Of a DNA stretch of 64,000 nucleotides, positions 8,996 to 17,483 are shown in pieces. This stretch comes from CAZICM01 sp964537685. Lineage in GTDB: Bacteria > Myxococcota_A > Polyangia > Polyangiales > Polyangiaceae. The notes under the pieces were generated by a model that worked only from the letters and a program-made list of their open reading frames with translations, was not told where the DNA came from and made no database searches. Position numbers and translations under genes: made by a program. The number at the start of each line of letters is the position of its first letter. The first letter of the stretch is position 1. The stretch spans positions 62,001-126,000 of the forward strand of contig CAZICM010000003.1 of assembly GCA_964537685.1 (NCBI GenBank), in the 5' to 3' direction.

Positions 8996-9637
8996 ATGAA
9001 ATCCTTTCAAACAGATAGATGGTTTAAACGGATTGGTAAGGCCGGCGCGCAAATGATTGAGGCGAGGCGTGGATTGGCCTCGGCGGACGTCTTTGAAAAG
9101 CGCGGCCAATTTCATTATGAAACTCTTTCAAAGGAGGCGCCAATCTTTTCAAATTCGATGAACCGGCGCTTGTTTACGCTGGGTGTTCCGCTTTTATCGT
9201 ATTATAAGGCACTTCGAGAAGATTTACGCATGGAGCAAGAAGCGGCTGTTGGTCTATTGGAGGAAATTCTCGTGGCTTCGGTCAGGCCGATGATGGAGTC
9301 GCCGGTCCGGCGCGTGGCGATGAGCCTGATGTACCGGGTAGACCCGATTCGGAGGCTGGTACTGAAGCCCGCATTCGAGGCGGATGAGCCCTTGGGTTTT
9401 CGTTTTGAAAACGCCGATAGTGAGGGTTCGGAATTTGGTTTTAATGTGCGGGAATGCGCGCTGATGAAATATATGACGAAATACGGCGCGCCCGAGATTA
9501 TGCCAATGATTTGCAAAATGGACGATTTAAGTTCCGAGCACTTGATCGGAATAAAATTGGTGCGGACAGGCACGATTGGAATGGGCGCCTCTCAGTGCGA
9601 TTTCCGTTATGTGAAGCCGGGGAAAAAGTCCGTTTAA
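8996..9637 (+). CDS. L-2-amino-thiazoline-4-carboxylic acid hydrolase family protein
   Basis: Family named for an enzyme hydrolysing the thiazoline ring of ATC on the route to cysteine; most members are untested and act as small cytoplasmic proteins. Seen in the C-terminal half: FGFNVRECALMKYMTKYG, MICKMDDLSS, and the family tail RTGTIGMGASQCDFRY. The N-terminal 80 residues are helical and Lys/Arg-rich. AAGGAAGGAG lies before the ATG and fixes the start. The gap to the transpeptidase gene is 18 bases, so it may be the fourth gene of the nagZ run. The actual substrate is not predictable from here. Confidence 0.7.
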   Translation: MKSFQTDRWFKRIGKAGAQMIEARRGLASADVFEKRGQFHYETLSKEAPIFSNSMNRRLFTLGVPLLSYYKALREDLRMEQEAAVGLLEEILVASVRPMMESPVRRVAMSLMYRVDPIRRLVLKPAFEADEPLGFRFENADSEGSEFGFNVRECALMKYMTKYGAPEIMPMICKMDDLSSEHLIGIKLVRTGTIGMGASQCDFRYVKPGKKSV

Positions 9638-9685
9638 ATTGAGCCTGGACAAGCGCGCACACTGCGCGTATGTGCATGCGCCGAA

Positions 9686-12100
9686 ATGAACGACCCGCAG
9701 AAAACATCTTCGTCTTCAGCCGAATCAATCGCTCAAAATACCCTTTCTTCGCCCGGCGATGCCGGTGCCGCGGCGCCCAAGCTGCGCGACTTCGATCCGG
9801 TGCCTTCTATCGCCGCCGAGCTGAATTTGCCGAACGCAGGCGTGAACGCCGTTGTGAAGCTGCTCGCGGAGGGCTCGACGGTGCCTTTTATCGCCCGTTA
9901 CCGCAAAGAGGCGACGGGCGGCCTGGATGAAGTGGCCATTCGCGGCATTGAAGAAAAAAGAACCTATTTGCTGGAGCTCGAAGAGCGGCGCACAACGGTG
10001 ATCGGGGAAATTCACAAGCAGGGCAAGCTCAGCGATTCTCTGCTGGCGCGCATTTTAAATTGCAAAACCAAGGCCGAGCTTGAGGATTTGTATTTGCCCT
10101 TTAAGCCCAAGCGGAGGACGCGCGCGATTATCGCAAAAGAGCGCGGGCTCGAGCCTTTGGCCGATTTAATGTGGGCGCAGGCATTGGATGCAAAACCCAA
10201 TGAAGAGGCTCTGCGTTTTGTGAATGCCGAAAAAGAAGTGCCCGATGCGGCGGCGGCGCTTGCGGGGGCGCGGGATATTTGCGCCGAACGTATTGCCGAG
10301 CACGCGGATGTGCGGAAATTGACGCGCGAGGCGTATGCGAAACAAGGCTTGATGAAGGTGACCAAAAATGAAGAGTTCGCCGATAAGCCTACGAAATTCG
10401 ATATGTACGCTTCGTTTGAAGAGCCCGCGGGCAATATGCCTTCTCACCGTTATTTGGCGATCCGGCGCGGTGAGGTGGAAGGGGTGCTTAGGGCTTCGAT
10501 CGAATTGGAAGGGGAAAAATTATTGCCGGATATGCTGCGCGTGATTGCGCTAAAGGATAAATCGCCCTGGGCCGCTGAATTGACGAAAGCCGCGCAGGAC
10601 GCGATGAAAAGGCTCTTGCTTCCAACGGTGCAGAGCGATGTGCGCGTCGATATGAAAATGGCGGCGGATAAGGCGGCCGTCGATATTTTCGCCCAGAATT
10701 TAAGGGAGCTTTTATTGGCCGCGCCTTTTGGAACCAAAACCGTGCTGGGTATCGATCCGGGGCAGCGCACGGGCTGTAAATGCGCGGTTGTGGATGCCAC
10801 GGGCAAGTTATTGGAGCACACCACGATCTATTTGGTGCAAGGGGATTCAGCGCTTTCAAAGGCGAAGCAGGTGATTCGCGATTTATGCAAAAAGCATCAT
10901 GTTGCTGCGATTGCCGTTGGAAATGGAACGCATGGGCGCGAGACCGAGAGTTTTGTTAAAGAAGTGCTGGTTTCCGAAGGTCTTTCGGATGCTTTTTGCG
11001 TGCCGGTGAGCGAGGCGGGCGCGAGCGTGTATTCGGCCAGCGATATTGCGCGCGAGGAATTCCCCGATTTGGATTTAACGGTGCGCGGTGCGATTAGCAT
11101 TGCGCGCAGGCTTCAAGATCCCCTGGCGGAGCTCGTTAAAATCGATCCTAAAAGCATTGGGGTTGGGCAATATCAGCATGATGTGTATCAGGGACTTTTG
11201 GCGAAGAAGCTGGATGAGGTCGTCGAAAGCTGTGTCAATAGCGTAGGCGTGGAACTCAATACGGCGAGCGCTCCATTGCTATCGAGGGTGTCGGGCATTG
11301 GACCGAGTTTGGCTAAAAAGATTGTGGCGCACCGGGATGCTCACGGTGCGTTTAAGAACCGCAAGGCGCTCTTGGATGTGTCGGGCATTGGACCTCGCAC
11401 TTTTGAGCAGGCGGCCGGTTTTTTAAGGGTTCGGAGTGGCGAGCATCCTCTGGACGCGAGCGCTGTGCATCCCGAGCGCTATGCTTTGGTGGAGAAAATC
11501 GCGGCCGATTTGGGAGTGGCCGTGACCGCGCTGATCGGAAATACCAAAATTATCGATCGAATTGATCCAAAGCGTTATGTTGGCGACGACGTTGGTATGT
11601 TTACGCTTAATGATATTGTTGCCGAATTAAAAAAGCCGGGGCGCGATCCCCGTTCGGCTTTTGAACCGCCAAAGTTTAGGGACGATGTCCGCGAAATAAC
11701 GGATCTCAAGCCGGGGATGGAATTGGAAGGCGTGGTAACCAATGTGACCGCGTTTGGCGCTTTCGTGGATGTGGGCGTGCATCAAGATGGTTTGGTGCAT
11801 ATTTCTCAGTTATCCGATCGATTTGTGAAAGATCCCAAGGATGTTGTGAAGGTAGGCGATCGTATTTCTGTGCGGGTTTTGGAAGTTGATTTGGAAAGGA
11901 AGCGCATTGCGCTTACGGCAAAGAAGGGCGGGGCTCCGGCGGCCAAGGGAGCGAATCAGGCGGGCGATGCGCGGGGGCCGGGGAATCGGGGCGCTTCGCA
12001 GCCGTCTTCGAGGCCGGTTCAAGGTCCAAAGGGCGGGCAGGGTCAGCCGAAACAGGAGCAATTCCGGCATAATCCGTTTGCGAATTTGCTACGTAAGTAG
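9686..12100 (+). CDS. tex: Tex-family RNA-binding S1 protein
   Basis: Conserved nucleic-acid-binding protein linked to transcription fidelity and RNA surveillance; cytoplasmic. Domain order fits Tex: N-terminal helical region (TVPFIARYRKEATGGLDE, LEDLYLPFKPKRRTRA), YqgF/RNase H-like domain from about residue 352 (VLGIDPGQRTGCK), helix-hairpin-helix units (SGIGPSLAKKIVAHRDAHG, SGIGPRTFEQAAGFLR), and an S1 domain at about 674-745 (GVVTNVTAFGAFVDVGVHQD). An additional Gly/Gln/Pro-rich tail follows S1. At 804 residues it is slightly longer than E. coli Tex owing to the tail and an N-terminal Ser/Ala-rich lead. A large palindromic element begins at the base after its stop codon. Confidence 0.95.
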   Translation: MNDPQKTSSSSAESIAQNTLSSPGDAGAAAPKLRDFDPVPSIAAELNLPNAGVNAVVKLLAEGSTVPFIARYRKEATGGLDEVAIRGIEEKRTYLLELEERRTTVIGEIHKQGKLSDSLLARILNCKTKAELEDLYLPFKPKRRTRAIIAKERGLEPLADLMWAQALDAKPNEEALRFVNAEKEVPDAAAALAGARDICAERIAEHADVRKLTREAYAKQGLMKVTKNEEFADKPTKFDMYASFEEPAGNMPSHRYLAIRRGEVEGVLRASIELEGEKLLPDMLRVIALKDKSPWAAELTKAAQDAMKRLLLPTVQSDVRVDMKMAADKAAVDIFAQNLRELLLAAPFGTKTVLGIDPGQRTGCKCAVVDATGKLLEHTTIYLVQGDSALSKAKQVIRDLCKKHHVAAIAVGNGTHGRETESFVKEVLVSEGLSDAFCVPVSEAGASVYSASDIAREEFPDLDLTVRGAISIARRLQDPLAELVKIDPKSIGVGQYQHDVYQGLLAKKLDEVVESCVNSVGVELNTASAPLLSRVSGIGPSLAKKIVAHRDAHGAFKNRKALLDVSGIGPRTFEQAAGFLRVRSGEHPLDASAVHPERYALVEKIAADLGVAVTALIGNTKIIDRIDPKRYVGDDVGMFTLNDIVAELKKPGRDPRSAFEPPKFRDDVREITDLKPGMELEGVVTNVTAFGAFVDVGVHQDGLVHISQLSDRFVKDPKDVVKVGDRISVRVLEVDLERKRIALTAKKGGAPAAKGANQAGDARGPGNRGASQPSSRPVQGPKGGQGQPKQEQFRHNPFANLLRK

Positions 12101-12225
12101 AGATCGTCTCATAACCCTGCTGCGCACCACACGGCTTCGGTTGAGCTCCCTCACCGTACTGGAGTACGGCTCGGTCGCTCGCCCTAGCCGTGTGGCTGCT
12201 CGCGACGGGTTCTGAGACGATCTCT
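12101..12225. repeat. 125-bp imperfect palindromic element after tex
   Basis: The outer arms AGATCGTCTCA and TGAGACGATCT are perfect complements. Similarity continues inwards (AACCCTGCTGCGCACCACACGG against the complement of CCGTGTGGCTGCTCGCGACGGGTT, imperfect), and the centre is a perfect hairpin CCGTACT-GG-AGTACGG (12154-12169). The whole can fold into one long cruciform or RNA stem. It could act as a tex transcription end, but there is no T-run. A diverged copy appears to lie at 12962-13052, which points to a dispersed palindromic repeat family rather than a plain terminator. Confidence 0.75.
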
Positions 12226-12690
12226 TAAGTGGCTGACACCTATTTAGGAGCGCCTTCCGAAGAGCTGTCCATCACGTCTTTCACATCGTCCGAAGCTTTC
12301 GGAACAAATGTTCCTGCCAACATATAACCCCAGCGAAGCTTTCGGAGCAACGGTTCCTGCGATATAAAGGACATCCGACGCCTTCTGAACAAGTGTCTCA
12401 AATCAAAACAAAGTCCGCGAAGCTTTTGTAATTGATGTTCATGCCTATGTAAAGGTCCACCGAAGGCGGCGGTGGATGTGTCGCGGGCAGAAGACAGACG
12501 GTGCAAAGGTTTCGCGGGGAGTGTTCCGAAGATGGACGGATGGACAGAAGGTTTCACGGGATCTGCGCGGCCGTTGCAGAAAGAAGGCTGGCACCTGTTC
12601 CAGGTATTTGGGATTAAGTGGCTGACACCTATTTAGGGAGCACCTTTTCTGTTCCAAAAAGAAGGCTGGCACCTGTTCTGGGCAGCTTCA
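12225..12690. repeat. intergenic repeat cluster: GGCTGRCACCTRTT motifs and a degenerate 42/43-bp tandem array
   Basis: No gene is supported here. The motif GGCTGACACCTATTTAGG occurs at 12231 and 12620 inside longer direct repeats (12225-12249 and 12614-12638), and a variant, AAGAAGGCTGGCACCTGTTC, at 12581 and 12659. Between them is a degenerate tandem array whose units begin with CGAAGCTTTC or variants at 12291, 12334, 12376, 12418 and 12461, a spacing of 42-43 bases; the best-conserved parts are CGAAGCTTTCGG and GTTCCTGC. It resembles decayed mobile or repetitive intergenic sequence. It was not scored as CRISPR because units are contiguous and diverged, without unique spacers. Confidence 0.7.
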
Positions 12691-12961
12691 ATCAACAAGA
12701 TACGAACCCAAAACATCTGAATTTACATCAATACAATCGTATTCCACAAATTGCGCAAGCAATTCCATAACGATCCAGTTGGCAACGCCCGCCCATCTTC
12801 GCACCCCACCCACCACACGCCCCCGTTCCCACCCCGTCACCCGTCCCAGCGTGCCGCCCCCGATCACCGAGTGCCGCCAAGTGCTCCAGCCACCACCCCA
12901 AGATCCCAGCAGATCCCCGCGAAACGCGCACCCTGCGCCAAAATCCCGATCTGCCCCATGA

Positions 12962-13052
12962 CTATCTCAAAAAGGTTCTCGTCCTCAAATTACAATGTAT
13001 TCTTGCGTCCTCCGCCCTAGCCATAAAGGGCTCGTAACGCTTTTTGAGATGG
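12962..13052. repeat. second palindromic element, diverged relative of the one at 12101
   Basis: The arms CTATCTCAAAAAGG (12962-12975) and the complement of CGCTTTTTGAGATGG (13038-13052) pair with few mismatches around about 60 bases. Its right half (CGCCCTAGCC, GGGCTCGTAACGC, TTTTTGAGAT) aligns with the right half of the 12101-12225 element (CGCCCTAGCC, GGCTGCTCGCGACGGG, TTCTGAGAC). The two elements therefore bracket the gene-free stretch in the same orientation. The bases between 12690 and 12961 are C-rich on this strand and hold nothing recognisable. It lies 15 bases beyond the 3' end of the WD40-caspase gene on the other strand and could serve that gene as a transcription stop. Confidence 0.55.
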
Positions 13053-13067
13053 ATTCTCATTAAATTT

Positions 13068-16000
13068 TTAATCCCTAAGCCCGCGCCTCCGGCGCCGTAT
13101 CCGATACATGAGCGATGCAATGAAAACGGATGTAAATCCGATCGCGTTTTCACTTGAATCGGTAGGAATGCGGCATCCGCAGGCGCGGGGCATGGGCGTT
13201 TTTTGTTGCGAAGGGCCGGATTGACCCCGCGTTCCTGCCGCGTTGCCCATTGAGCGCGAGGCAAGCAGGCTGCGGTCTTCGCGTAGGGTGGGGTCGCTGC
13301 GCATGGCGATGGCCGATGCGGAGGGAACAACGGGTAGGCCAAAGTTGATTTCGATGTTGTCGCGATCGATGGTGGGATGCTGTTTTTCCCCGGTGCGCCG
13401 GGGTACGCTTTGGCTGATATAATCGCGCAATTCGTCGATGGATAACCATTGATCGTTATTGAGATCCGCCGCCTTGGCTTGGCCGGTGAGGGCCAAGAGG
13501 AGCTCTTCGGTAAATATGCCGTTTTGAAGCTCGTCGAGCTCCCATGAGAGTTCCCTTCCCAGCGACGATGAAAGAACAATGGCGCCCGAGCGCCTGGATA
13601 AATCGTTGTATACGTAGCGATTTCGATCGAATAGGGCCAGTCTATAGCTGGATTTGGATTTGGACTTGGTTTGCGCTTGTTCCAGGACGAGGGCACGGGT
13701 GGTGCGGGGGCGCAGTCCTCTTCCGCCTGTGGTATTGGAGGAAGATTCGCTTGTATTGGAAGAGAGCTCGTCGTCTTCTTCCCCGGATTCACAGGTGTCC
13801 ATGAGTAGTAGTTTTTTGCGGGGGGCAATGCCTTGAAGCATGTCTTCAATGAGTTCGAAATTGGCAGCCGTGCCAGCCAGGTTTTTAATGTCGGTTTCGT
13901 GGGTTGCAAAATAATAATCGCCAAGCGCGCCGGGTTCGCGTACGCCATGGCCCGCGACAAATAGGATTACGGTGTCGTCGACTTTTGCGTTTTTGAGTAG
14001 GTTTTTTGCGTTCCGCACGGCATCTACCGTGACTTGTTCATTGATATAAGTTGCTATATGAACGTGTTGGAATGCGCCTTCGCCGGCTTTGAGGACATCG
14101 CCTAAATCGAGAATGTCTTTATGGGGGTAATTCAAATTGTAGGCTGGGTTTTTATAATGGGATACGCCAAAGCCCAAATAATATAAATCACCGGGTGTTT
14201 TATCTTTATGATCGACAATCCGATAGTCTCGAAGCGATTCGTTTCCAGCGGCGTCCAGCGTGCTGACTTCGATTTTATTTTTTCCCGAGGAAAGTTCGAA
14301 GCTTTCTTTTAAAGAGGCTTTCTTTCCCGATACGGGTTTACCTACGGCGCCAAAAAGAGGTACGTCATTGACGAAGATATTGTAGCGGAATAGGTCTTTA
14401 CCTTCTGCATTTAATTCAAATCCAAGCGTGGCTTGTTTTTTTTCAATGGTGAGGCCGGAGATCGCGGCCCGGGGAGCGTTCTGAAATTGAATCCCCTCGT
14501 CTCCTTCGCGCAGGCCGAGTTTCTGAAGGCGGCGCTCATAGCGGCGGCGGAAGTGTTCAATGAGGGCCGGTGTGCCTAGACCAAGGCGCTGAAGAATAAT
14601 ATCGGGGCGATTTTTTTGGACGGCGAATTGATCAATTCGAAAGGGAGAAAGGCCGCTGGTTGCCGCAACGAGATTGCCTCCGCGGCGGGATGCATCGAAA
14701 TAGCCGTCGTCCGTGTAAACAAGCCAATCGGTGCCGCTGGTGATCAGGACCGCCGAGGCGGGTTGATCGAGGCGGTGAACGCGAAGGACGCCGTCTTCGC
14801 TGCCTGTAAATAAATGGCGCCCGTCTTTGGAGAATGCGGTGCTGGTTATGTAGGTGGTGTGGCCGGCAAGGGGTTTGGACGATATAAGCGCGCCGGTATT
14901 TAGGTCGAAGAGGCGCGTGAACCGATCGCCGTAGCCTGCGGCGAGGGTTTTTTGATCGGGCGAAAAACTTAATGCATAAACCGCGGTAAATCCGCCCTTG
15001 AGCGTGCGCACCAGTTGACCGGTTTCGGCGTCAAAAAGATGAATCCGGCTTTCGCCAAAGCTTCCCGGTGTGATGTCCGTCGCGGCTAGGGTTTTGTTGT
15101 CGGGGGCAAAGGCCGCGGACCAAATATAGAGGGAATCTAATTTGATTGTATTGATTTGCGTTCCGGTGGATGTGTTCCAAATATGAATGTGTTCGCTTTG
15201 GGTTTTGGTGTCGTAGCGCGCGATTGCGGCGAGGCGGCCGTCGGGGGCCAGGGCGAGGGGCCGAAAGCGTTCGGTGGTGTTGAGCGTGCTGATGGTTTTG
15301 GGCAAAGCGCCGTTCCAAAGGATGAGATCGCGCACGAGTGTATTGGGGGGATTGCCTTTTTTATTGATATGGGTATCGAGCGTTAAGGCGAGGGTGCCGG
15401 CTGTATTGATTGCAATTTCCGATTCATTGATCGGCCGCTCGAATATTTTGGTGATGTGTGCGGATTGGGCATGTGTGGAGCCGGGTACGAAATGTTCGGG
15501 GCGGGCATTCATGGCAGCGGAAAAATCCCAATGGCTCAGGATGCGGGGAACGCCGCCGGCCGCCCAGGCACGGCTTCCATCGGCCGAGATATATAGGCGC
15601 GCGCTTAGACCGGCTTGCACAGGCAGTGATCCGATAGGGCTGAGGGTTGGAAGATCCCAAATCGATAGGATTGGATGCTGGATGGTGAAGCTTGATGCGA
15701 TGATACGGCCGGATGTTGGGGAAAAGGCGAGGGCTTTAATGGGGGACACCGGCGCTTTGTCCGCCGAGAGCGAGCGGATCATCTGTCCGGTGTGGATGTC
15801 CCAGAGTTCGAGGCGGTTGGGGCCTGATAAAAGGCCAATGCGGCCGCTCGGGCTGATGGCAATTTCCGAGATTGAATTTGTGTCCGGGAGTTCGAAGACT
15901 ATTTTTTTCGAATTGATGTCAATAATCTTCGTATTTTTTGAATCGGAGAGCAGGGCTTTTTGGCCATCTTTGGTGATTGATACGGCCCGCACATGTTCGG

Positions 16001-16868
16001 TGGTGAAGGGGAGTTCAAAGGCGGGTTTGCAGCGGTCGGCGGAAAAAATAATGGGCATCTGAAGAAAAGCCGTTGAAAAGATGTGTTTGCCGCCTGGAAA
16101 TAAGGTATAGCGGCGGGGACCTTTTTGATCTTTGGCAGGCTCAATTTTGCATTGGAGTTTAGCATTGTCTAGGTTGTACACCTCAACGGATTGCAATTGG
16201 GCTCCGCGCTGGACCAAGCCGGTCTTGCCATCGGCCGAAATGGACATGTCGTAAAGCGTGGCTTCCGGTAAGGGTTTTTGAATGAGGGCGTCTGTCGTGC
16301 CTTCCGGGCCTTTTCCTCCAAAGGCGCGGATTCGCTCCGCTGTGAGCGCTTTTTCCGGTGTTTTGGATGTAATGAGATCGGCTGTTCTTAAATAACCATC
16401 AAATTCAAGCCAAAAGGCGCGGTTTGTATTTTCGGCCAGCATGATTCCTGGGCCTCCGTACTTGCGCCCAGGCATCACTTTGGTCGAGCGTCCCGTTTCC
16501 AGATCCCATTCTTGAATGGTGAAATCGAAATTGACTGAAATGATTTTATGGCTGGCGTTTTCGAAGCGGAGATCGCGGTAATGGGTAATGCCAGGCTGTT
16601 CGACAACGCGCAGCAGTGTGCCCGTTCCTAAATGCCATACGTGCAAATGTTCGCGGTGCATCGAGACCGCGAGGGTTTCATCGGATGAAAAATGGATATT
16701 GGTTTGAGGATAAATGGTGTCGACGAGCTGGGGCACGAGGACGGCGGCCGGGGGCGCTTTGGGTTTTGGGGTGTCGTCCGCGGCCGCGCTGTTTATGCCA
16801 ATGGCGCCCGTAAGCAGTCCCGCGCAAATACATGAGGCAATTCGATGGGATTTTAATATCGATTTCAT
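13068..16868 (-). CDS. exported WD40-repeat / caspase-like (peptidase C14) protein with MYXO-CTERM-like tail
   Basis: Predicted cysteine protease of the caspase/metacaspase clan joined to WD40 propellers. ATG at 16868 chosen over a TTG five codons upstream. Signal peptide to about residue 30 (INSAAA). From about 45 to 720 there are many WD-like blades (SADGKTGLV, FSPDQKTLAAGYGDRFTRLFD, FSKDGRHLFTGSEDGVLRV). A linker (RPDIILQRLGLG) and a beta domain precede the caspase domain at about 905-1130, with the His of FVAGHGV (about 970) and the Cys of LLLMDTCESGE (about 1023), so the dyad is intact. An EF-hand-like LNNDQWLSIDEL follows. The C-terminus has CGCR, a hydrophobic stretch and RIRRRRRGLRD, resembling a MYXO-CTERM sorting signal. 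The protein therefore probably acts outside the inner membrane. Confidence 0.88.
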   Translation of the reverse strand: MKSILKSHRIASCICAGLLTGAIGINSAAADDTPKPKAPPAAVLVPQLVDTIYPQTNIHFSSDETLAVSMHREHLHVWHLGTGTLLRVVEQPGITHYRDLRFENASHKIISVNFDFTIQEWDLETGRSTKVMPGRKYGGPGIMLAENTNRAFWLEFDGYLRTADLITSKTPEKALTAERIRAFGGKGPEGTTDALIQKPLPEATLYDMSISADGKTGLVQRGAQLQSVEVYNLDNAKLQCKIEPAKDQKGPRRYTLFPGGKHIFSTAFLQMPIIFSADRCKPAFELPFTTEHVRAVSITKDGQKALLSDSKNTKIIDINSKKIVFELPDTNSISEIAISPSGRIGLLSGPNRLELWDIHTGQMIRSLSADKAPVSPIKALAFSPTSGRIIASSFTIQHPILSIWDLPTLSPIGSLPVQAGLSARLYISADGSRAWAAGGVPRILSHWDFSAAMNARPEHFVPGSTHAQSAHITKIFERPINESEIAINTAGTLALTLDTHINKKGNPPNTLVRDLILWNGALPKTISTLNTTERFRPLALAPDGRLAAIARYDTKTQSEHIHIWNTSTGTQINTIKLDSLYIWSAAFAPDNKTLAATDITPGSFGESRIHLFDAETGQLVRTLKGGFTAVYALSFSPDQKTLAAGYGDRFTRLFDLNTGALISSKPLAGHTTYITSTAFSKDGRHLFTGSEDGVLRVHRLDQPASAVLITSGTDWLVYTDDGYFDASRRGGNLVAATSGLSPFRIDQFAVQKNRPDIILQRLGLGTPALIEHFRRRYERRLQKLGLREGDEGIQFQNAPRAAISGLTIEKKQATLGFELNAEGKDLFRYNIFVNDVPLFGAVGKPVSGKKASLKESFELSSGKNKIEVSTLDAAGNESLRDYRIVDHKDKTPGDLYYLGFGVSHYKNPAYNLNYPHKDILDLGDVLKAGEGAFQHVHIATYINEQVTVDAVRNAKNLLKNAKVDDTVILFVAGHGVREPGALGDYYFATHETDIKNLAGTAANFELIEDMLQGIAPRKKLLLMDTCESGEEDDELSSNTSESSSNTTGGRGLRPRTTRALVLEQAQTKSKSKSSYRLALFDRNRYVYNDLSRRSGAIVLSSSLGRELSWELDELQNGIFTEELLLALTGQAKAADLNNDQWLSIDELRDYISQSVPRRTGEKQHPTIDRDNIEINFGLPVVPSASAIAMRSDPTLREDRSLLASRSMGNAAGTRGQSGPSQQKTPMPRACGCRIPTDSSENAIGFTSVFIASLMYRIRRRRRGLRD

Positions 16869-16889
16869 TGCTTCGTTCCGCAAGGCATT

Positions 16890-17471
16890 TCATTTTGATA
16901 CGAGATCAAGCCAATTTTTTAAGAGTGTAAGGCCAAATTCGCTCAGTATCGACTCGGGATGGAATTGAACGCCTTCCAGTGGGCGTGTCCGGTGGCGCAA
17001 TCCCATGATTTCTCCGGCCGCTGTGCGCGCCGATATCTCGAGGCATGAGGGAAGGCTTTCCGGGTCGACGAGCAGCGAGTTGTAGCGGGTGGCCCGGAAT
17101 GGGGAGGGGATGCCGCGGAAGATGGTTTTTTGGTCGTGCTCGATGGCCGATGTCTTTCCGTGCATGACATTCCGGGCGCGGACGACGCGGCCTCCAAAGA
17201 TGTGGGCGATGGCCTGGTGGCCCAGGCATACGCCTAGGATGGGAAGTTCAGCCGAGAGTTCGAGGAGAATAGGCAGGCTGACGCCGGCTTGTTCGGGTGT
17301 GCAGGGGCCGGGCGAGATGACGATGGCGCTGGGGTTGTGGGCGCGGGCGCCGTGTACATCGGTGGCGTCGTTTTTGATGGCTGTGCACGCGGCGCCAAGG
17401 GTTTCAAAGGCTTGGACGAGGTTGTACGTGAAGGAGTCGTAGTTATCGATGACGAGGAGTTTTGGGGTCAC
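16890..17471 (-). CDS. pabA/trpG: glutamine amidotransferase subunit of anthranilate / aminodeoxychorismate synthase
   Basis: Supplies ammonia from glutamine to chorismate in tryptophan or folate synthesis, acting with a TrpE/PabB partner not present here. At 193 residues it is a full class I glutaminase: IDNYDSFTYNLVQ at the N-terminus, oxyanion segment ISPGPCTPEQAG, nucleophile Cys82 in GVCLGHQ, and His171 and Glu173 in QFHPES. The start codon is GTG at 17471. TrpG and PabA cannot be separated by sequence alone. The gene lies 12 bases after an alpha/beta hydrolase gene and 21 bases before the WD40-caspase gene on the same strand, an unusual setting away from trp or fol genes. Confidence 0.9.
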   Translation of the reverse strand: MTPKLLVIDNYDSFTYNLVQAFETLGAACTAIKNDATDVHGARAHNPSAIVISPGPCTPEQAGVSLPILLELSAELPILGVCLGHQAIAHIFGGRVVRARNVMHGKTSAIEHDQKTIFRGIPSPFRATRYNSLLVDPESLPSCLEISARTAAGEIMGLRHRTRPLEGVQFHPESILSEFGLTLLKNWLDLVSK

Positions 17472-17483
17472 GGTCGGGCCTGG

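Noticed and set aside
12291..12502. Possible CRISPR array (regular 42/43-base spacing)
   Set aside because: There is no constant repeat separated by unique spacers; similarity extends over the whole unit and is degenerate. No cas genes are nearby.
12240..12557. Minus-strand ORF of 105 codons in the repeat region
   Set aside because: It runs through the degenerate 42/43-bp array and direct repeats, has low-quality Arg/Leu/Ser composition, and has no ribosome-binding site or family match. It is an open frame made by repeats.
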